Shown piece by piece: positions 1-15,000 of a DNA stretch of 64,000 bases. Origin of the DNA: Ephydatia muelleri (taxonomy: Eukaryota > Porifera > Demospongiae > Spongillida > Spongillidae); NCBI GenBank assembly GCA_013339895.1, contig JABACO010000013.1, positions 7,936,504 to 8,000,503 of the forward strand, in the 5' to 3' direction. The notes beneath the pieces are model-generated. The model was not told the DNA's origin, did no database searches, and saw only the letters and a program-made list of their open reading frames with translations. Numbering within the stretch: position 1 is the stretch's first letter; each line of letters begins with the position of its first letter. Both the position numbers and the translations under genes were made by a program.

Positions 1-3000
1 TTGACGTGTAAACGTTATTTCTTTGACTAAATCGTCTTGGAATCTGTCCTCTTGTTTGTACACATTGGTGAACCATCCATTGCAACCTCAAAAATGTCAT
101 TACAACGGTCTGTAGTTTGTAAGTTGCGTCATTCCAACTGTAATGTGTGATGTGGTGATATTAGTGAACTACTAAGTTTCGTGTGGATTGAATTGACCAT
201 TGTAAACTGACAAAACGTGTCAAAAATTACCTTTTCAAAATCATTTGAGAATATGTTAAATATCACCATACAAGTGAATACCTATGTCTGCAGACCACGA
301 GAACAGTAGCTATCAATAAATTCTTTTGATTGTGTATTGGTACAAAATGGATCATTTTGTGTGAAGAAATAAAAGACTTATTGTTTTCGTCATCACTACT
401 TTGCATTTGTAATTGTGTTACTTGGTGAATCATTTTGACGTGTAAACGTTATTTCTTTGACTAAATCATCTTTGAACCTGTCTTCTTGTTTTTACACATT
501 GGCGAACCATCCATTGTAATCTCAAAAATGTCATTACAATGGACTGTAGTGGGTAAGTTGCATCATTCCAACTGTAATGTGTGACGTGGTGATATTAATG
601 ATGTGTGCTATGTACTGAGTGTTACAGTATGTGTCCATTGATTTAGTCATTGTATAGTAACAAAAGTGTTCAAAATCTCCTTTTCAAAATCATTGGAGAA
701 TATGTTAAATATTACCATACAAGTAAATGCTTATGGTTAAATTTTTTTGAATCTACAGTGGTACAAAATGGTGCATTTAAAGATGAGAATTATTGTATTG
801 ATCATTTATGCATAGTTGAAATTGTAAACTGTTGTTACATCACTCGGTCAATCCTGTACACATTTCATCTGTCGTTTGATCGCCTTGGATAAGAAACGTT
901 TCATTGGTTCACACAGTGATGTAACTTCTATTGGACCTCATATTGTGATTTCAACCTTGTGTTGAAGGGACAATTTCTGTAATGTATGATGTGGTGGTAT
1001 TTGTAATGTGTGCTATGTACTAAGTATTTTATTTTGTATTTGCTCATCATATGCTCAATAACGACATGGGCTATTTCATACCCTTTGAATTAGTCCAACA
1101 GTGCATGAAACCATTAGGTGGATTGAAAATGTATGTTTGTATTTCTGATCACCATAAAAGTGAATGCCTATACCTGCAGACCCCGAGAACAGTTGCTATC
1201 AAATGAATTGTATTGATTGTGTATTGGTACAAAATGGATCATTTTGTGTGAAGAAATGAAAGACTTATTGTTTTCGTCATCACTACTTTGCATTTGTAAT
1301 TGTGTTACTTGGTGAATCATTTTGACGTGTAAACGTTATTTCTTTGACTAAATCATCTTTGAACCTGTCTTCTTGTTTTTACACATTGGCAAACCATCCA
1401 TTGTAACCTCAAAAATGTCATTACAATGGTCTGTAGTGGGTAAGTTGCATCATTCCAACTGTAATGTGTGACGTGGTGATATTAATGATGTGTGCTATGT
1501 ACTGAGTGTTACAGTATGTGTCCATTGATTTAGTCATTGTATAGTGACAAAAGTGTTCAAAATCTCCTTTTCAAAATCATTGGAGAATATGTTAAATATT
1601 ACCATACAACTAAATGCTTATGGTTAAATTTTTTTGAATCTACAGTGGTACAGAATGGTGCATTTAAAGATGAGAATTATTGTATTGATCATTTATACAT
1701 AGTTGAATTTGTAAACTGTTGTTACATCACTCGGACAATCCTGTACACATTTCATCTGTCGTTTGATCGCCATGGATAAGAAACGTTTCATTGGTTCACA
1801 CAGTGATGTAACTTCTATTGGACCTCATATTGTGATTTCAACCTTGTTTTGAAGTGACAATTTCTGTAATGTATGATGTGGTGGTATTTGTAATGTGTGC
1901 TATGTACTAAGTATTTTATTTTGTATTTGCTCATCATATGCTCAATAACAACATGGGCTATTTCATACCCTTTGAATTAGTCCCACAGTGCATGAAACCA
2001 TTAGGTGGATTGAAAATGTATGTGTGTATTTCTGATCACCATAAAAGTGAATGCCTATACCTGCAGACCCCGAGAACAGTCGCTATCAAATGAATTGTAT
2101 TGATTGTGTATTGGTACAAAATGGATCATTTTTATGGGAAGAAATGAAATACTCACTGTTTTCGTCATCACTACTTTGCATTTGTAATTGTGTTACTTGG
2201 TGAATCATTGTGACGTGTAAACGTTATTTCTTTGACTAAATCATCTTTGAACCTGTCTTCTTGGTTTTACACATTGGCGAACCATCCATTGCAACCTCAA
2301 AAATGTCATTACAATGGTCTGTAGGAGGTAAGTTGCATCATTCCAACTGTAATGTGTGATGTGGTGATATTAATGATGTGTGCTATGTACTGAGTGTTAC
2401 AGTATGTATCCATTGATTTAGTCATTGTATAGTGACAAAACGTGTTCAAAATCTCCTTTTCAAAATCATTGGAGAATATGTTAAATATTACCATACAAGT
2501 AAATGCTTATGGTTAAATTTTTTTGAATCTACAGTGGTACATGATGGTGCATTTAAAGATGAGAATTATTGTATTGATCATTTATGCATAGTTGAAATTG
2601 TAAACTGTTGTTACATCACTCGGTCAATTCTGTACACATTTCATCTGTCGTTTGATCGCCTTGGATAAGAAACGTTTCATTGGTTCACACAGTGATGTAA
2701 CTTCTATTGGACCTCATATTGTGATTTCAACCTTGTGTTGAAGGGACAATTTCTGTAATGTATGATGTGGTGGTATTTGTAATGTGTGCTATGTACTATT
2801 TTGTATTTGCTCATCATATGCTCAATAACAACATGGGCTATTTCATACCCTTTGAATTAGTCCAACAGTGCATGAAACCATTAGGTGGATTGAAAATGTA
2901 TGTTTGTATTTCTGATCACCATAAAAGTGAATGCCTATACCTGCAGACCCCGAGAACAGTTGCTATCAAATGAATTGTATTGATTGTGTATTGGTACACA

Positions 3001-6000
3001 ATGGATCATTTTATGGGAAGAAATGAAATACTCACTGTTTTCGTCATCACTACTTTGCATTTGTAATTGTGTTACTTGGTGAATCATTGTGACGTGTAAA
3101 CGTTATTTCTTTGACTTAATCATCTTTGAACCTGTCTTCTTGGTTTTACACATTGGCGAACCATCCATTGCAACCTCAAAAATGTCATTACAATGGTCTG
3201 TAGTTGGTAAGTTGCATCATTCCAACTGTAATGTGTGATGTGGTGATATTAATGATGTGTGCTATGTACTGAGTGTTACAGTATGTGTCCATTGATTTAG
3301 TCATTGTATAGTGACAAAACGTGTTCAAAATCTCCTTTTCAAAATCATTGGAGAATATGTTAAATATTACCATACAAGTAAATGCTTATGGTTAAATTTT
3401 TTTGAATCTACAGTGGTACATGATGGTGCATTTAAAGATGAGAATTATTGTATTGATCATTTATGCATAGTTGAAATTGTAAACTGTTGTTACATCACTC
3501 GGTCAATCCTGTACACATTTCATCTGTCGTTTGATCGCCATTGGATAAGAAACGTTTCATTGGTTCACACAGTGATGTAACTTCTATTGGACCTCATATT
3601 GTGATTTCAACCTTGTGTTGAAGGGACAATTTCTGTAATGTATGATGTGGTGGTATTTGTAATGTGTGCTATGTACTAAGTATTTTATTTTGTATTTGCT
3701 CATCATATGCTCAATAACAACATGGGCTATTTCATACCCTTTGAATTAGTCCAACAGTGCATGAAACCATTAGGTGGATTGAAAATGTATGTTTGTATTT
3801 CTGATCACCATAAAAGTGAATGCCTATACCTGCAGACCCCGAGAACAGTTGCTATCAAATGAATTGTATTGATTGTGTATTGGTACACAATGGATCATTT
3901 GATGGGAAGAAATGAAATACTCACTGTTTTCGTCATCACTACTTTGCATTTGTAATTGTGTTACTTGGTGAATCATTGTGACGTGTAAACGTTATTTCTT
4001 TGACTAAATCATCTTTGAACCTGTCTTCTTGGTTTTACACATTGGCGAACCATCCATTGCAACCTCAAAAATGTCATTACAATGGTCTGTAGTGGGTAAG
4101 TTGCATCATTCCAACTGTAATGTGTGATGTGGTGATATTAATGATGTGTGCTATGTACTGAGTGTTACAGTATGTGTCCATTGATTTAGTCATTGTATAG
4201 TGACAAAAAGTGTTCAAAATCTCCTTTTCAAAATCATTGGAGAATATGTTAAATATTACCATACAAGTAAATGCTTATGGTTAAATTTTTTTGAATCTAC
4301 AGTGGTACAAAATGGTGCATTTAAAGATGAGATTTATTGTATTGATCATTTATGCATAGTTGAAATTGTAAACTGTTGTTACATCACTCGGTGAATCCTG
4401 TACACATTTCATCTGTCGTTTGATCGCCTTGGATAAGAAACGTTTCATTGGTTCACACAGTGATGTAACTTCTATTGGACCTCATATTGTGATTTCAACC
4501 TTGTGTTGAAGTGACAATTTCTGTAATGTATGATGTGGTGGTATTTGTAATGTGTGCTATGTACTAAGTATTTTATTTTGTATTTGCTCATCATATGCTC
4601 AATAACAACATGGGCTATTTCATACCCTTTGAATTAGTCCAACAGTGCATGAAACCATTAGGTGGATTGAAAATGTATGTGTGTATTTCTGATCACCATA
4701 GAAGTGAATACCTATACCTGCTTACCCCGAGAACAGTCGCTATCAAATGAATTGTATTGATTGTGTATTGGTACAAAATGGATCATTTGATGGGAAGAAA
4801 TGAAATACTCACTGTTTTCGTCATCACTACTTTGCATTTGTAATTGTGTTACTTGGTGAATCATTGTGACGTGTAAACGTTATTTCTTTGACTAAATCAT
4901 CTTTGAACCTGTCTTCTTGTTTTTACACATTGGCGAACCATGCATTGCAACCTCAATGTCATTACAATGGTCTGTAGTCGGTAAGCTGCATCATTCCAAC
5001 TGTAATGTGTGATGTGGTGATATTAATGATGTTTGTTATGTACTGAGTGTTACAGTATGTGTCCATTGATTTAGTCATTGTATAGTGACAAAAAGTGTTC
5101 AAAATCTCCTTTTCAAAATCATTGGAGAATATGTTAAATATTACCATACAAGTAAATGCTTATGGTTAAATTTTTTTGAATCTACAGTGGTACATAATGG
5201 TGCATTTGAGAATTATTGTATTGATCATTTATGCATAGTTGAAATTGTAAACTGTTGTTACATCACTCTGTGAATCCTGTACACATTTCATCTGTCGTTT
5301 GATCGCCATGGATAAGAAACGTTTCATTGGTTCACACAGTGATGTAACTTGTATTGGACCTCATATTGTGATTTCAACCTTGTGTTGAAGTGACAATTTC
5401 TGTAATGTATGATGTGGTGGTATTTGTAATTTGTGCTATGTACTAAGTATTTTATTTTGTATTTGCTCATCATATGCTCAATAACAACATGGGCTATTTC
5501 ATACTCTTCGAATTAGTCCCACAGTGCATGAAACCATTAGGTGGATTGAAAATTATGTGTGTATTTCTGATCACCATAAAAGTGAATGCCTATACCTGCA
5601 GACCCTGAGAACAGTCGTTATCAAATGAATTGTATTGATTGTGTATTGGTACAAAATGGATCATTTGATGGGAAGAAATGAAATACTCACTGTTTTCGTC
5701 ATCACTACTTTGCATTTGTAATTGTGTTGCTTGGTGAATCATTGTGACGTGTAAACGTTATTTCTTTGACTAAATCATCTTTGAACCTGTCTTCTTGTTT
5801 TTACACATTGGCGAACCATCCATTGCAACATCAATGTCATTACAATGGTCTGTAGGAGGTAAGTTGCATCATTCCAACTGTAATGTGTGATGTGGTGATA
5901 TTAATGATGTTTGTTATGTACTGAGTGTTATAGTATGTGTCCATTGATTTAGTCATTGTATAGTGACAAAAAGTTTTCAAAATGTCCTTTACAAAATCAT

Positions 6001-9000
6001 TGGAGAATATGTTAAATATTACCATACAAGTAAATGCTTATAGTTAAATTTTTTTGAATCTACAGTGGTACATAATGGTGCATTTAAAGATGAGAATTAT
6101 TGTATTGATCATTTATGCATAGTTGAATTTGTAAACTGTTGTTACATCACTCGGTGAATCCTGTACACATTTCATCTGTCGTTTGATCGCCTTGGATAAG
6201 AAACGTTTCATTGGTTCACACAGTGATGTAACTTCTATTGGACCTCATATTGTGATTTCAACCTTGTGTTGAAGTGACAATTTCTGTAATGTATGATGTG
6301 ATGGTATTTGTAATGTGTGCTATGTACTAAGTATTTTATTTTGTATTTGCTCATCATATGCTCAATAACAACATGGGCTATTTCATACCCTTTGAATTAG
6401 TCCAACAGTGCATGAAACCATTAGGTGGATTGAAAATGTATGTGTGTATTTCTGATCACCATAGAAGTGAATACCTATACCTGCTTACCCCGAGAACAGT
6501 CGCTATCAAATGAATTGTATTGATTGTGTATTGGTACAAAATGGATCATTTGATGGGAAGAAATGAAATACTCACTGTTTTCGTCATCACTACTTTGCAT
6601 TTGTAATTGTGTTACTTGGTGAATCATTGTGACGTGTAAACGTTATTTCTTTGACTAAATCATCTTTGAACCTGTCTTCTTGTTTTTACACATTGGCGAA
6701 CCATGCATTGCAACCTCAATGTCATTACAATGGTCTGTAGTCGGTAAGTTGCATCATTCCAACTGTAATGTGTGATGTGGTGATATTAATGATGTTTGTT
6801 ATGTACTGAGTGTTACAGTATGTGTTCATTGATTTAGTCATTGTATAGTGACAAAAAGTGTTCAAAATCTCCTTTTCATAATCATTGGAGAATATGTTAA
6901 ATATTACCATACAAGTAAATGCTTATGGTTAAATTTTTTTGAATCTACAGTGGTACATAATGATGCATTTAAAGATGAGAATTATTGTATTGATCATTTA
7001 TGCATAGTTGAAATTGTAAACTGTTGTTACATCACTCTGTGAATCCTGTACACATTTCATCTGTCGTTTGATCGCCATGGATAAGAAACGTTTCATTGGT
7101 TCACACAGTGATGTAACTTGTATTGGACCTCATATTGTGATTTCAACCTTGTGTTGAAGTGACAATTTCTGTAATGTATGATGTGGTGGTATTTGTAATT
7201 TGTGCTATGTACTAAGAATTTTATTTTGTATTTGCTCATCATATGCTCAATAACAACATGGGCTATTTCATACTCTTCGAATTAGTCCCACAGTGCATGA
7301 AACCATTAGGTGGATTGAAAATTATGTGTGTCTTTCTGATCACCATAAAAGTGAATGCCTATACCTGCAGACCCCGAGAACAGTTGCTATCAAATGAATT
7401 GTATTGATTGTGTATTGGTACAAAATGGATCATTTGATGGGAAGAAATGAAATACTCACTGTTTTCGTCATCACTACTTTGCATTTGTAATTGTGTTACT
7501 TGGTGAATCATTGTGACGTGTAAACGTTATTTCTTTGACTAAATCATCTTTGAACCTGTCTTCTTGTTTTTACACATTGGCGAACCATCCATTGCAACAT
7601 CAATGTCATTACAATGGTCTGTAGGAGGTAAGTTGCATCATTCCAACTGTAATGTGTGATGTGGTGATATTAATGATGTTGTGCTATGTACTGAGTGTTA
7701 CAGTATGTGTCCATTGATTTAGTCATTGTATAGTGACAAAACGTGTTCAAAATCTCCTTTTCAAAATCATTGGAGAATATGTTAAATATTACCATACAAG
7801 TAAATGCTTATGGTTAAATTTTTTTGAATCTACAGTGGTACTAAATGGTGCATTTAAAGATGAGAATTATTTTATTGATCATTTATGCATAGTTGAGTTT
7901 GTAAACTGTTGTTACATCACTCTGGTGAATCCTGTACACATTTCATCTGTCATTTGATCGCCATGAATAAGAAACGTTTCATTGGTTCACACAGTGATGT
8001 AACTTCTATTGGACCTCATATTGTGATTTCAACCTTGTGTTGAAGTGACATTTTCTGTAATGTATGATATGGTGGTATTTGAAATGTGTAAGTATTTTAT
8101 TTTGTATTTGCTCATCATATGCTCAATAACAACATGGGCTATTTCATACCCTTTGAATTAGTCCAACAGTGCATGAAACCATTAGGTGGATTGACAATGT
8201 ATGTGTGTATTTCTGATCACCATAAAAGTGAATGCCTATACCTGCAGACCCCAAGAACAGTCGCTATCAAATGAATTGTATTGATTGTGCATTGGTATAA
8301 AATGGATCATTTGATGGGAAGAAATGAAATACTCACTGTTTTCGTCATCACTACTTTGCATTTCTAATTGTGTTACTTGGTGAATCATTGTGACGTGTAA
8401 ACGTTATTTCTTTGACTAAATCATCTTTGAACCTGTCTTCTTGTTTTTACACATTGGCGAACCATCCATTGCAACCTCAAAATGTCATTACAATGGTCTT
8501 TAGTTGGTAAGTTGCATCATTCCAACTGTAATGTGTGATTTGGTGATATTAATGATGTGTGCTATGTACTGAGTGTTACAGTATGTGTCCATTGATTTAG
8601 TCATTGTATAGTGACATAACGTGTTCAAAATCTCCTTTTCAAAATCATTGGAGAATATGTTAAATATTACCATACAAGTAAATGCTTATGGTTAAATTTT
8701 TTTGAATCTACAGTGGTACTAAATGGTGCATTTAAAGATGAGAATTATTTTATTGATCATTTATGCATAGTTGAATTTGTAAACTGTTGTTACATCAGTC
8801 GGTGAATCCTGTACACATTTCATCTGTCGTTTGATCGCCATGAATAAGAAACGTTTCATTGGTTCACACAGTGATGTAACTTCTATTGGACCTCATATTG
8901 TGATTTCAACCTTGTGTTGAAGTGACAATTTCTGTAATGTATGATGTGGTGGTATTTGTAATGTGTGCTATGTACTACGTTTTTTGTGTTATATTATTTT

Positions 9001-12000
9001 CTATTTGCTCATCGTATGCTCAATAACAACATGGGCTATTTCATACCCTTCGAATTAGTCCAACAGTGCATGAAACTATTAGGTGGATTGAAAATGTATG
9101 TGTGTATTTCTGATCACCATAAAAGTGAATGCCTATACCTGCAGACCCCAAGAACAGTCGCTATCAAATGAATTGTATTGATTGTGTATTGCTATAAAAT
9201 GGATCATTTTATGGGAAGAAATGAAATACTCACTGTTTTCGTCATCACTACTTTGCATTTGTAATTGTGTTACTTGGTGAATCATTGTGACGTGTAAACT
9301 TTATTTCTTTGACTTAATCATCTTTGAACCTGTCTTCTTGGTTTTACACATTGGCGAACCATCCATTGCAACCTCAAAAATGTCATTACAATGGTCTTTA
9401 GTTGGTAAGTTGCATCATTCCAACTGTAATGTGTGATGTGGTGATATTAATGATGTGTGCTATGTACTGAGTGTTACAGTATGTGTCCATTGATTTAGTC
9501 ATTGTATAGTGACAAAACGTGTTCAAAATCTCCTTTTCAAAATCATTGGAGAATATGTTAAATATTACCATACAAGTAAATGCTTATGGTTAAATTTTTT
9601 TGAATCTACAGTGGTACAAAATGGTGCATTTAAAGATGAGAATTATTTTATTGATTATTTATGCATAGTTGAATTTGTAAACTGTTGTTACATCACTCGG
9701 TGAATCCTGTACACATTTCATCTGTCGTTTGATCGCCATGAATAAGAAACGTTTCATTGGTTCACACAGTGATGTAACTTCTATTGGACCTCATATTGTG
9801 ATTTCAACCTTGTGTTGAAGTGACAATTTCTGTAATGTATGATGTGGTGGTATTTGTAATGTGTGCTATGTACGAAGTTTTTTGTGTTATATTATTTTGT
9901 ATTTGCTCATCGTATGCTCAATAACAACATGGGCTATTTCATACCCTTCGAATTAGTCCAACAGTGCATGAAACCATTAGGTGGATTGAAAATGTATGTG
10001 TGTATTTCTTATCACCATAAAAGTGAATGCCTATACCTGCAGACCCCTAGAACAGTCGCTATCAAATGAATTGTATTGATTGTGTATTGGTACACAATGG
10101 ATCATTTTATGGGAAGAAATGAAATACTTACTGTTTTCATCATCACTACTTTGCATTTGGAATTGTGTTACTTAGTGAATCATTGTGACGTGTAAACGTT
10201 ATTTCTTTGACTAAATCATCTTTGAACCTGTCTTCTTGGTTTTACACATTGGTGAACCATCCATTGCATCTTCAAAAATGTCATTACAATGGTCTGTAGG
10301 AGGTAAGTTGCATCATTCCAACTGTAATGTGTGATGTGGTGATATTAATGATGTGTGCTATGTACTGAGTGTTACAGTATGTGTCCATTGATTTAGTAAT
10401 TGTATAGTGACAAAAAGTGTTCAAAATCTCCTTTTCATTATCATTGGAGAATATGTTAAATATTACCATACAAGTAAATGCTTATGGTTAATTTTTTTGA
10501 ATCGACAGTGGTACAAAATGGTGCATTTAAAGATGAGAATTATTGTATTGATCATTTATGCATAGTTGATTTTGTGAACTGTTGTTACATCACTCGGTGA
10601 ATCCTGTACACATTTCATCTGTTGTTTGATCGCCATGAATAAGAAACGTTTCATTGATTCACACAGTGATGTAACTTCTATTTGACCTCATATTGTGATT
10701 TCAACCTTGTGTTGAAGTGACATTTTCTGTAATGTATGATATGGTGGTATTTGAAATGTGTAAGTATTTTATTTTGTATATGCTCATCATATGCTCAATA
10801 ACAACATGGGCTATTTCATACCCTTCGAATTAGTCCAACAGTGCATGAAACCATTAGGTGGATTGAAAATGTATGTGTGTATTTCTGATCACCATAAAAG
10901 TGAATGCCTATACCTGCAGACCCCGAAAACAGTCGCTATCAAATGAATTGTATTGATTGTGTATTGGTATAAAATGGATCATTTGATGGGAAGAAATGAA
11001 ATACTCACTGTTTTCGTCATCACTACTTTGCATTTCTAATTGTGTTACTTGGTGAATCATTGTGACGTGTAAACGTTATTTCTTTGACTTAATCATCTTT
11101 GAACCTGTCTTCTTGGTTTTACACATTGGCGAACCATCCATTGCAACCTCAAAAATGTCATTACAATGGTCTTTAGTTGGTAAGTTGCATCATTCCAACT
11201 GTAATGTGTGATGTGGTGATATTAATGTTGTGTGCTATGTACTGAGTGTTACAGTATGTGTCCATTGATTTAGTCATTGTATAGTGACAAAACGTGTTCA
11301 AAATCTCCTTTTCAAAATCATTGGAGAATATGTTAAATATTACCATACAAGTAAATGCTTATGGTTAAATTTTTTTGAATCTACAGTGGTACAAAATGGT
11401 GCATTTAAAGATGAGAATTATTTTATTGATCATTTATGCATAGTTGAATTTGTAAACTGTTGTTACATCACTCGGTGAATCCTGTACACATTTCATCTGT
11501 CGTTTGATCGCCATGAATAAGAAACGTTTCATTGGTTCACACAGTGATGTAACTTCTATTGGACCTCATATTGTGATTTCAACCTTGTGTTGAAGTGACA
11601 ATTTCTGTAATGTATGATGTGGTGGTATTTGTAATGTGTGCTATGTACTAAGTTTTTTGTGTTATGTTATTTTCTATTGGCTCATCGTATGCTCAATAAC
11701 AACATGGGCTATTTCATACCCTTCGAATTAGTCCAACAGTGCATGAAACCATTAGGTGGATTGAAAATTATGTGTGTATTTCTGATCACCATAAAAGTGA
11801 ATGCCTATACCTGCAGACCCTGAGAACAGTCGTTATTAAATGAATTGTATTGATTGTGTATTGGTACAAAATGGATCATTTGATGGGAAGAAATGAAATA
11901 CTCACTGTTTTCGTCATCACTACTTTGCATTTGTAATTGTGTTACTTGGTGAATCATTGTGACATGTAAACGTTATTTCTTTGACTAAATCATCTTTGAA

Positions 12001-15000
12001 CCTGTCTTCTTGTTTTTACACATTGGCGAACCATCCATTGCAATCTCGATGTCATTACAATGGTCTGTAGGAGGTAAGTTGCATCATTCCAACTGTAATG
12101 TGTGATGTGGTGATATTAATGATGTTTGTTATGTACTGAGTGTTATAGTATGTGTCCATTGATTTAGTCATTGTATAGTGACAAAAAGTGTTCAAAATGT
12201 CCTTTACAAAATCATTGGAGAATATGTTCAATATTCCCATGCAAGTAAATGCTAAATTTTTGAATCTACAGTGGTACAAAATGGTGCATTTAAAGATGAG
12301 AATTATTGTATTGATCATTTATGCATAGTTGAATTTGTAAACTGTTGTTACATCACTCGGTGAATCCTGTACACATTTCATCTGTAGTTTGATCGTCATG
12401 AATATGAAACGTTTCATTGGTTCACACAGTGATGTAACTTCTATTGGACCTCATATTGTGATTTCAACCTTGTGTTGAAGTGACAATTTCTGTAATGTAT
12501 GATGTGGTGGTATTTGTAATGTGTGCTATGTACTAAGTATTTTGTGTTATATTATTTTGTATTTGCTCATCATATGCTCAATAACAACATGGGCTATTTC
12601 ATACCCTTCGAATTAGTCCAACAGTGCATGAAACCATTAGGTGGATTGAAAATGTATGTGTGTATTTCTGATCACCATAAAAGTGAATGCCTATACCTGC
12701 AGACCCCGAGAACAGTCGCTATCAAATGAATTGTATTGATTGTGTATTGGTACACAATGGATCATTTTATGGGAAGAAATGAAATACTTACTGTTTTCAT
12801 CATCACTACTTTGCATTTGTAATTGTGTTACTTGCTGAATCATTGTGACGTGTAAACGTTATTTCTTTGACTAAATCATCTTTGAACCTGTCTACTTGTT
12901 TTTACACATTGGCGAACCATCCATTGCAACCTCAAAAATGTCATTACAATGGTCTGTAGGAGGTAAGTTGCATCATTCCAACTGTAATGTGTGATGTGGT
13001 GATATTAATGATGTGTGCTATATACTGAGTGTTACAGTATGTGTCCATTGATTTAGTCATTGTATAGTGACAAAAAGTGTTCAAAATCTCCTTTTCAAAA
13101 TCATTGGAGAATATGTTAAATATTACCATACAAGTAAATGCTTATGGTTAAATTTTTTTGAATCGACAGTGGTACAAAATGGTGCATTTAAAGATGAGAA
13201 TTATTGTATTGATCATTTATGCATAGTTAAATTTGTAAACTGTTGTTAAATCACTCGGTGAATCCTGTACACATTTCATCTGTCGTTTGATCGCCATGGA
13301 TAAGAAACGTTTCATTGGTTCACACAGTGATGTAACTTCTATTGGACCTCATATTGTGATTTCAACCTTGTGTTGAAGTGACAATGTTCTGTAATGTATG
13401 ATGTGGTGGTATTTGTAATGTGTGCTATGTACTAAGTAGTTTTATTTTGTATTTGCTCATCATATGCTCAATAACAACATGGGCTATTTCATACCCTTCA
13501 AATTAGTCCAACAGTGCATGAAACCATTAGGTGGATTGAAAATGTATGTGTGTATTTCTTTTCACCATAAAAGTGAATGCCTATACCTGCAGACCCCTGA
13601 GAACAGTCGCTATCAAATGAATTGTATTGATTGTGCAAAGAGGATCATTTGATGGGAAGAAATGAAATACTTACTGTTTTCGTCATCACTACTTTGCATT
13701 TGTAATTGTGTTACTTGGTGAATCATTGTGACGTGTAAACGTTATTTCTTTGACTTAATCATCTTTGAACCTGTCTTCTTGGTTTTACACATTGGCGAAC
13801 CATCCATTGCAACCTCAAAAATGTCATTACAATGGTCTGTAGCGGGTAAGTTGCATCATTCCAACTGTAATGTGTGATGTGGTGATATTAATGATGTGTG
13901 CTATGTACTGAGTGTTACAGTATGTGTCCATTGATTTAGTCATTGTATAGTGACAAAACGTGTTCAAAATCTCCTTTTCAAAATCATTGGAGAATATGTT
14001 AAATATTACCATACAAGTAAATGCTTATGGTTAAATTTTTTTGAATCTACAGTGGTACAAAATGGTGCATTTAAAGATGAGAATTATTTTATTGATCATT
14101 TATGCATAGTTGAATTTGTAAACTGTTGTTACATCACTCGGTGAATCCTGTACACATTTCATCTGTCGTTTGATCGCCATGAATAAGAAACGTTTCATTG
14201 GTTCACACAGTGATGTAACTTCTATTGGACCTCATATTGTGATTTCAACCTTGTGTTGAAGTGATAATTTCTGTAATGTATGATGTGGTGGTATTTGTAA
14301 TGTGTGCTATGTACTAAGTATTTTGTGTTATATTATTTTGTATTTGCTCATCATATGCTCAATAACAACATGGGCTATTTACCCTTCGAGTTAGTCCAAC
14401 AGTGCATGAAACCATTTGGTGGATTGAAAATGTATGTGTGTATTTCTTTTCACCATAAAAGTGAATGCCTATACCTGCAGACCCCAAGAACAGTCGCTAT
14501 CAAATGAATTGTATTGATTGTGTATTGGTACAAAATGGATCATTTTATGGGAAGAAATGAAATACTCACTGTTTTCGTCATCACTACTTTGCATTTGTAA
14601 TTGTGTTACTTGGTGAATCATTGTGACGTGTAAACGTTATTTCTTTGACTAGATCATCTTATAACCTGTCTTCTTGTTTTTACACATTGGCGAACCATCC
14701 ATTGCAACCTCAAAAATGTCATTACAATGGTCTGTAGTTGGTAAGTTGCATCATTCCAACTGTAATGTGTGATGTGGTGATATTAATGATGTGTGCTATG
14801 TACTGAGTGTTACAGTATGTGTCCATTGATTTAGTCATTGTATAGTGACAAAAAGTGTTCAAAATCTCCTTTTCAAAATCATTGGAGAATATGTTAAATA
14901 TTACCATACAAGTAAATGCTTATGGTTAAATTTTTTTGAATCTACAGTGGTACATAATGGTGCATTTAAGGATGAGAATTATCGTATTGATCATTGATGC

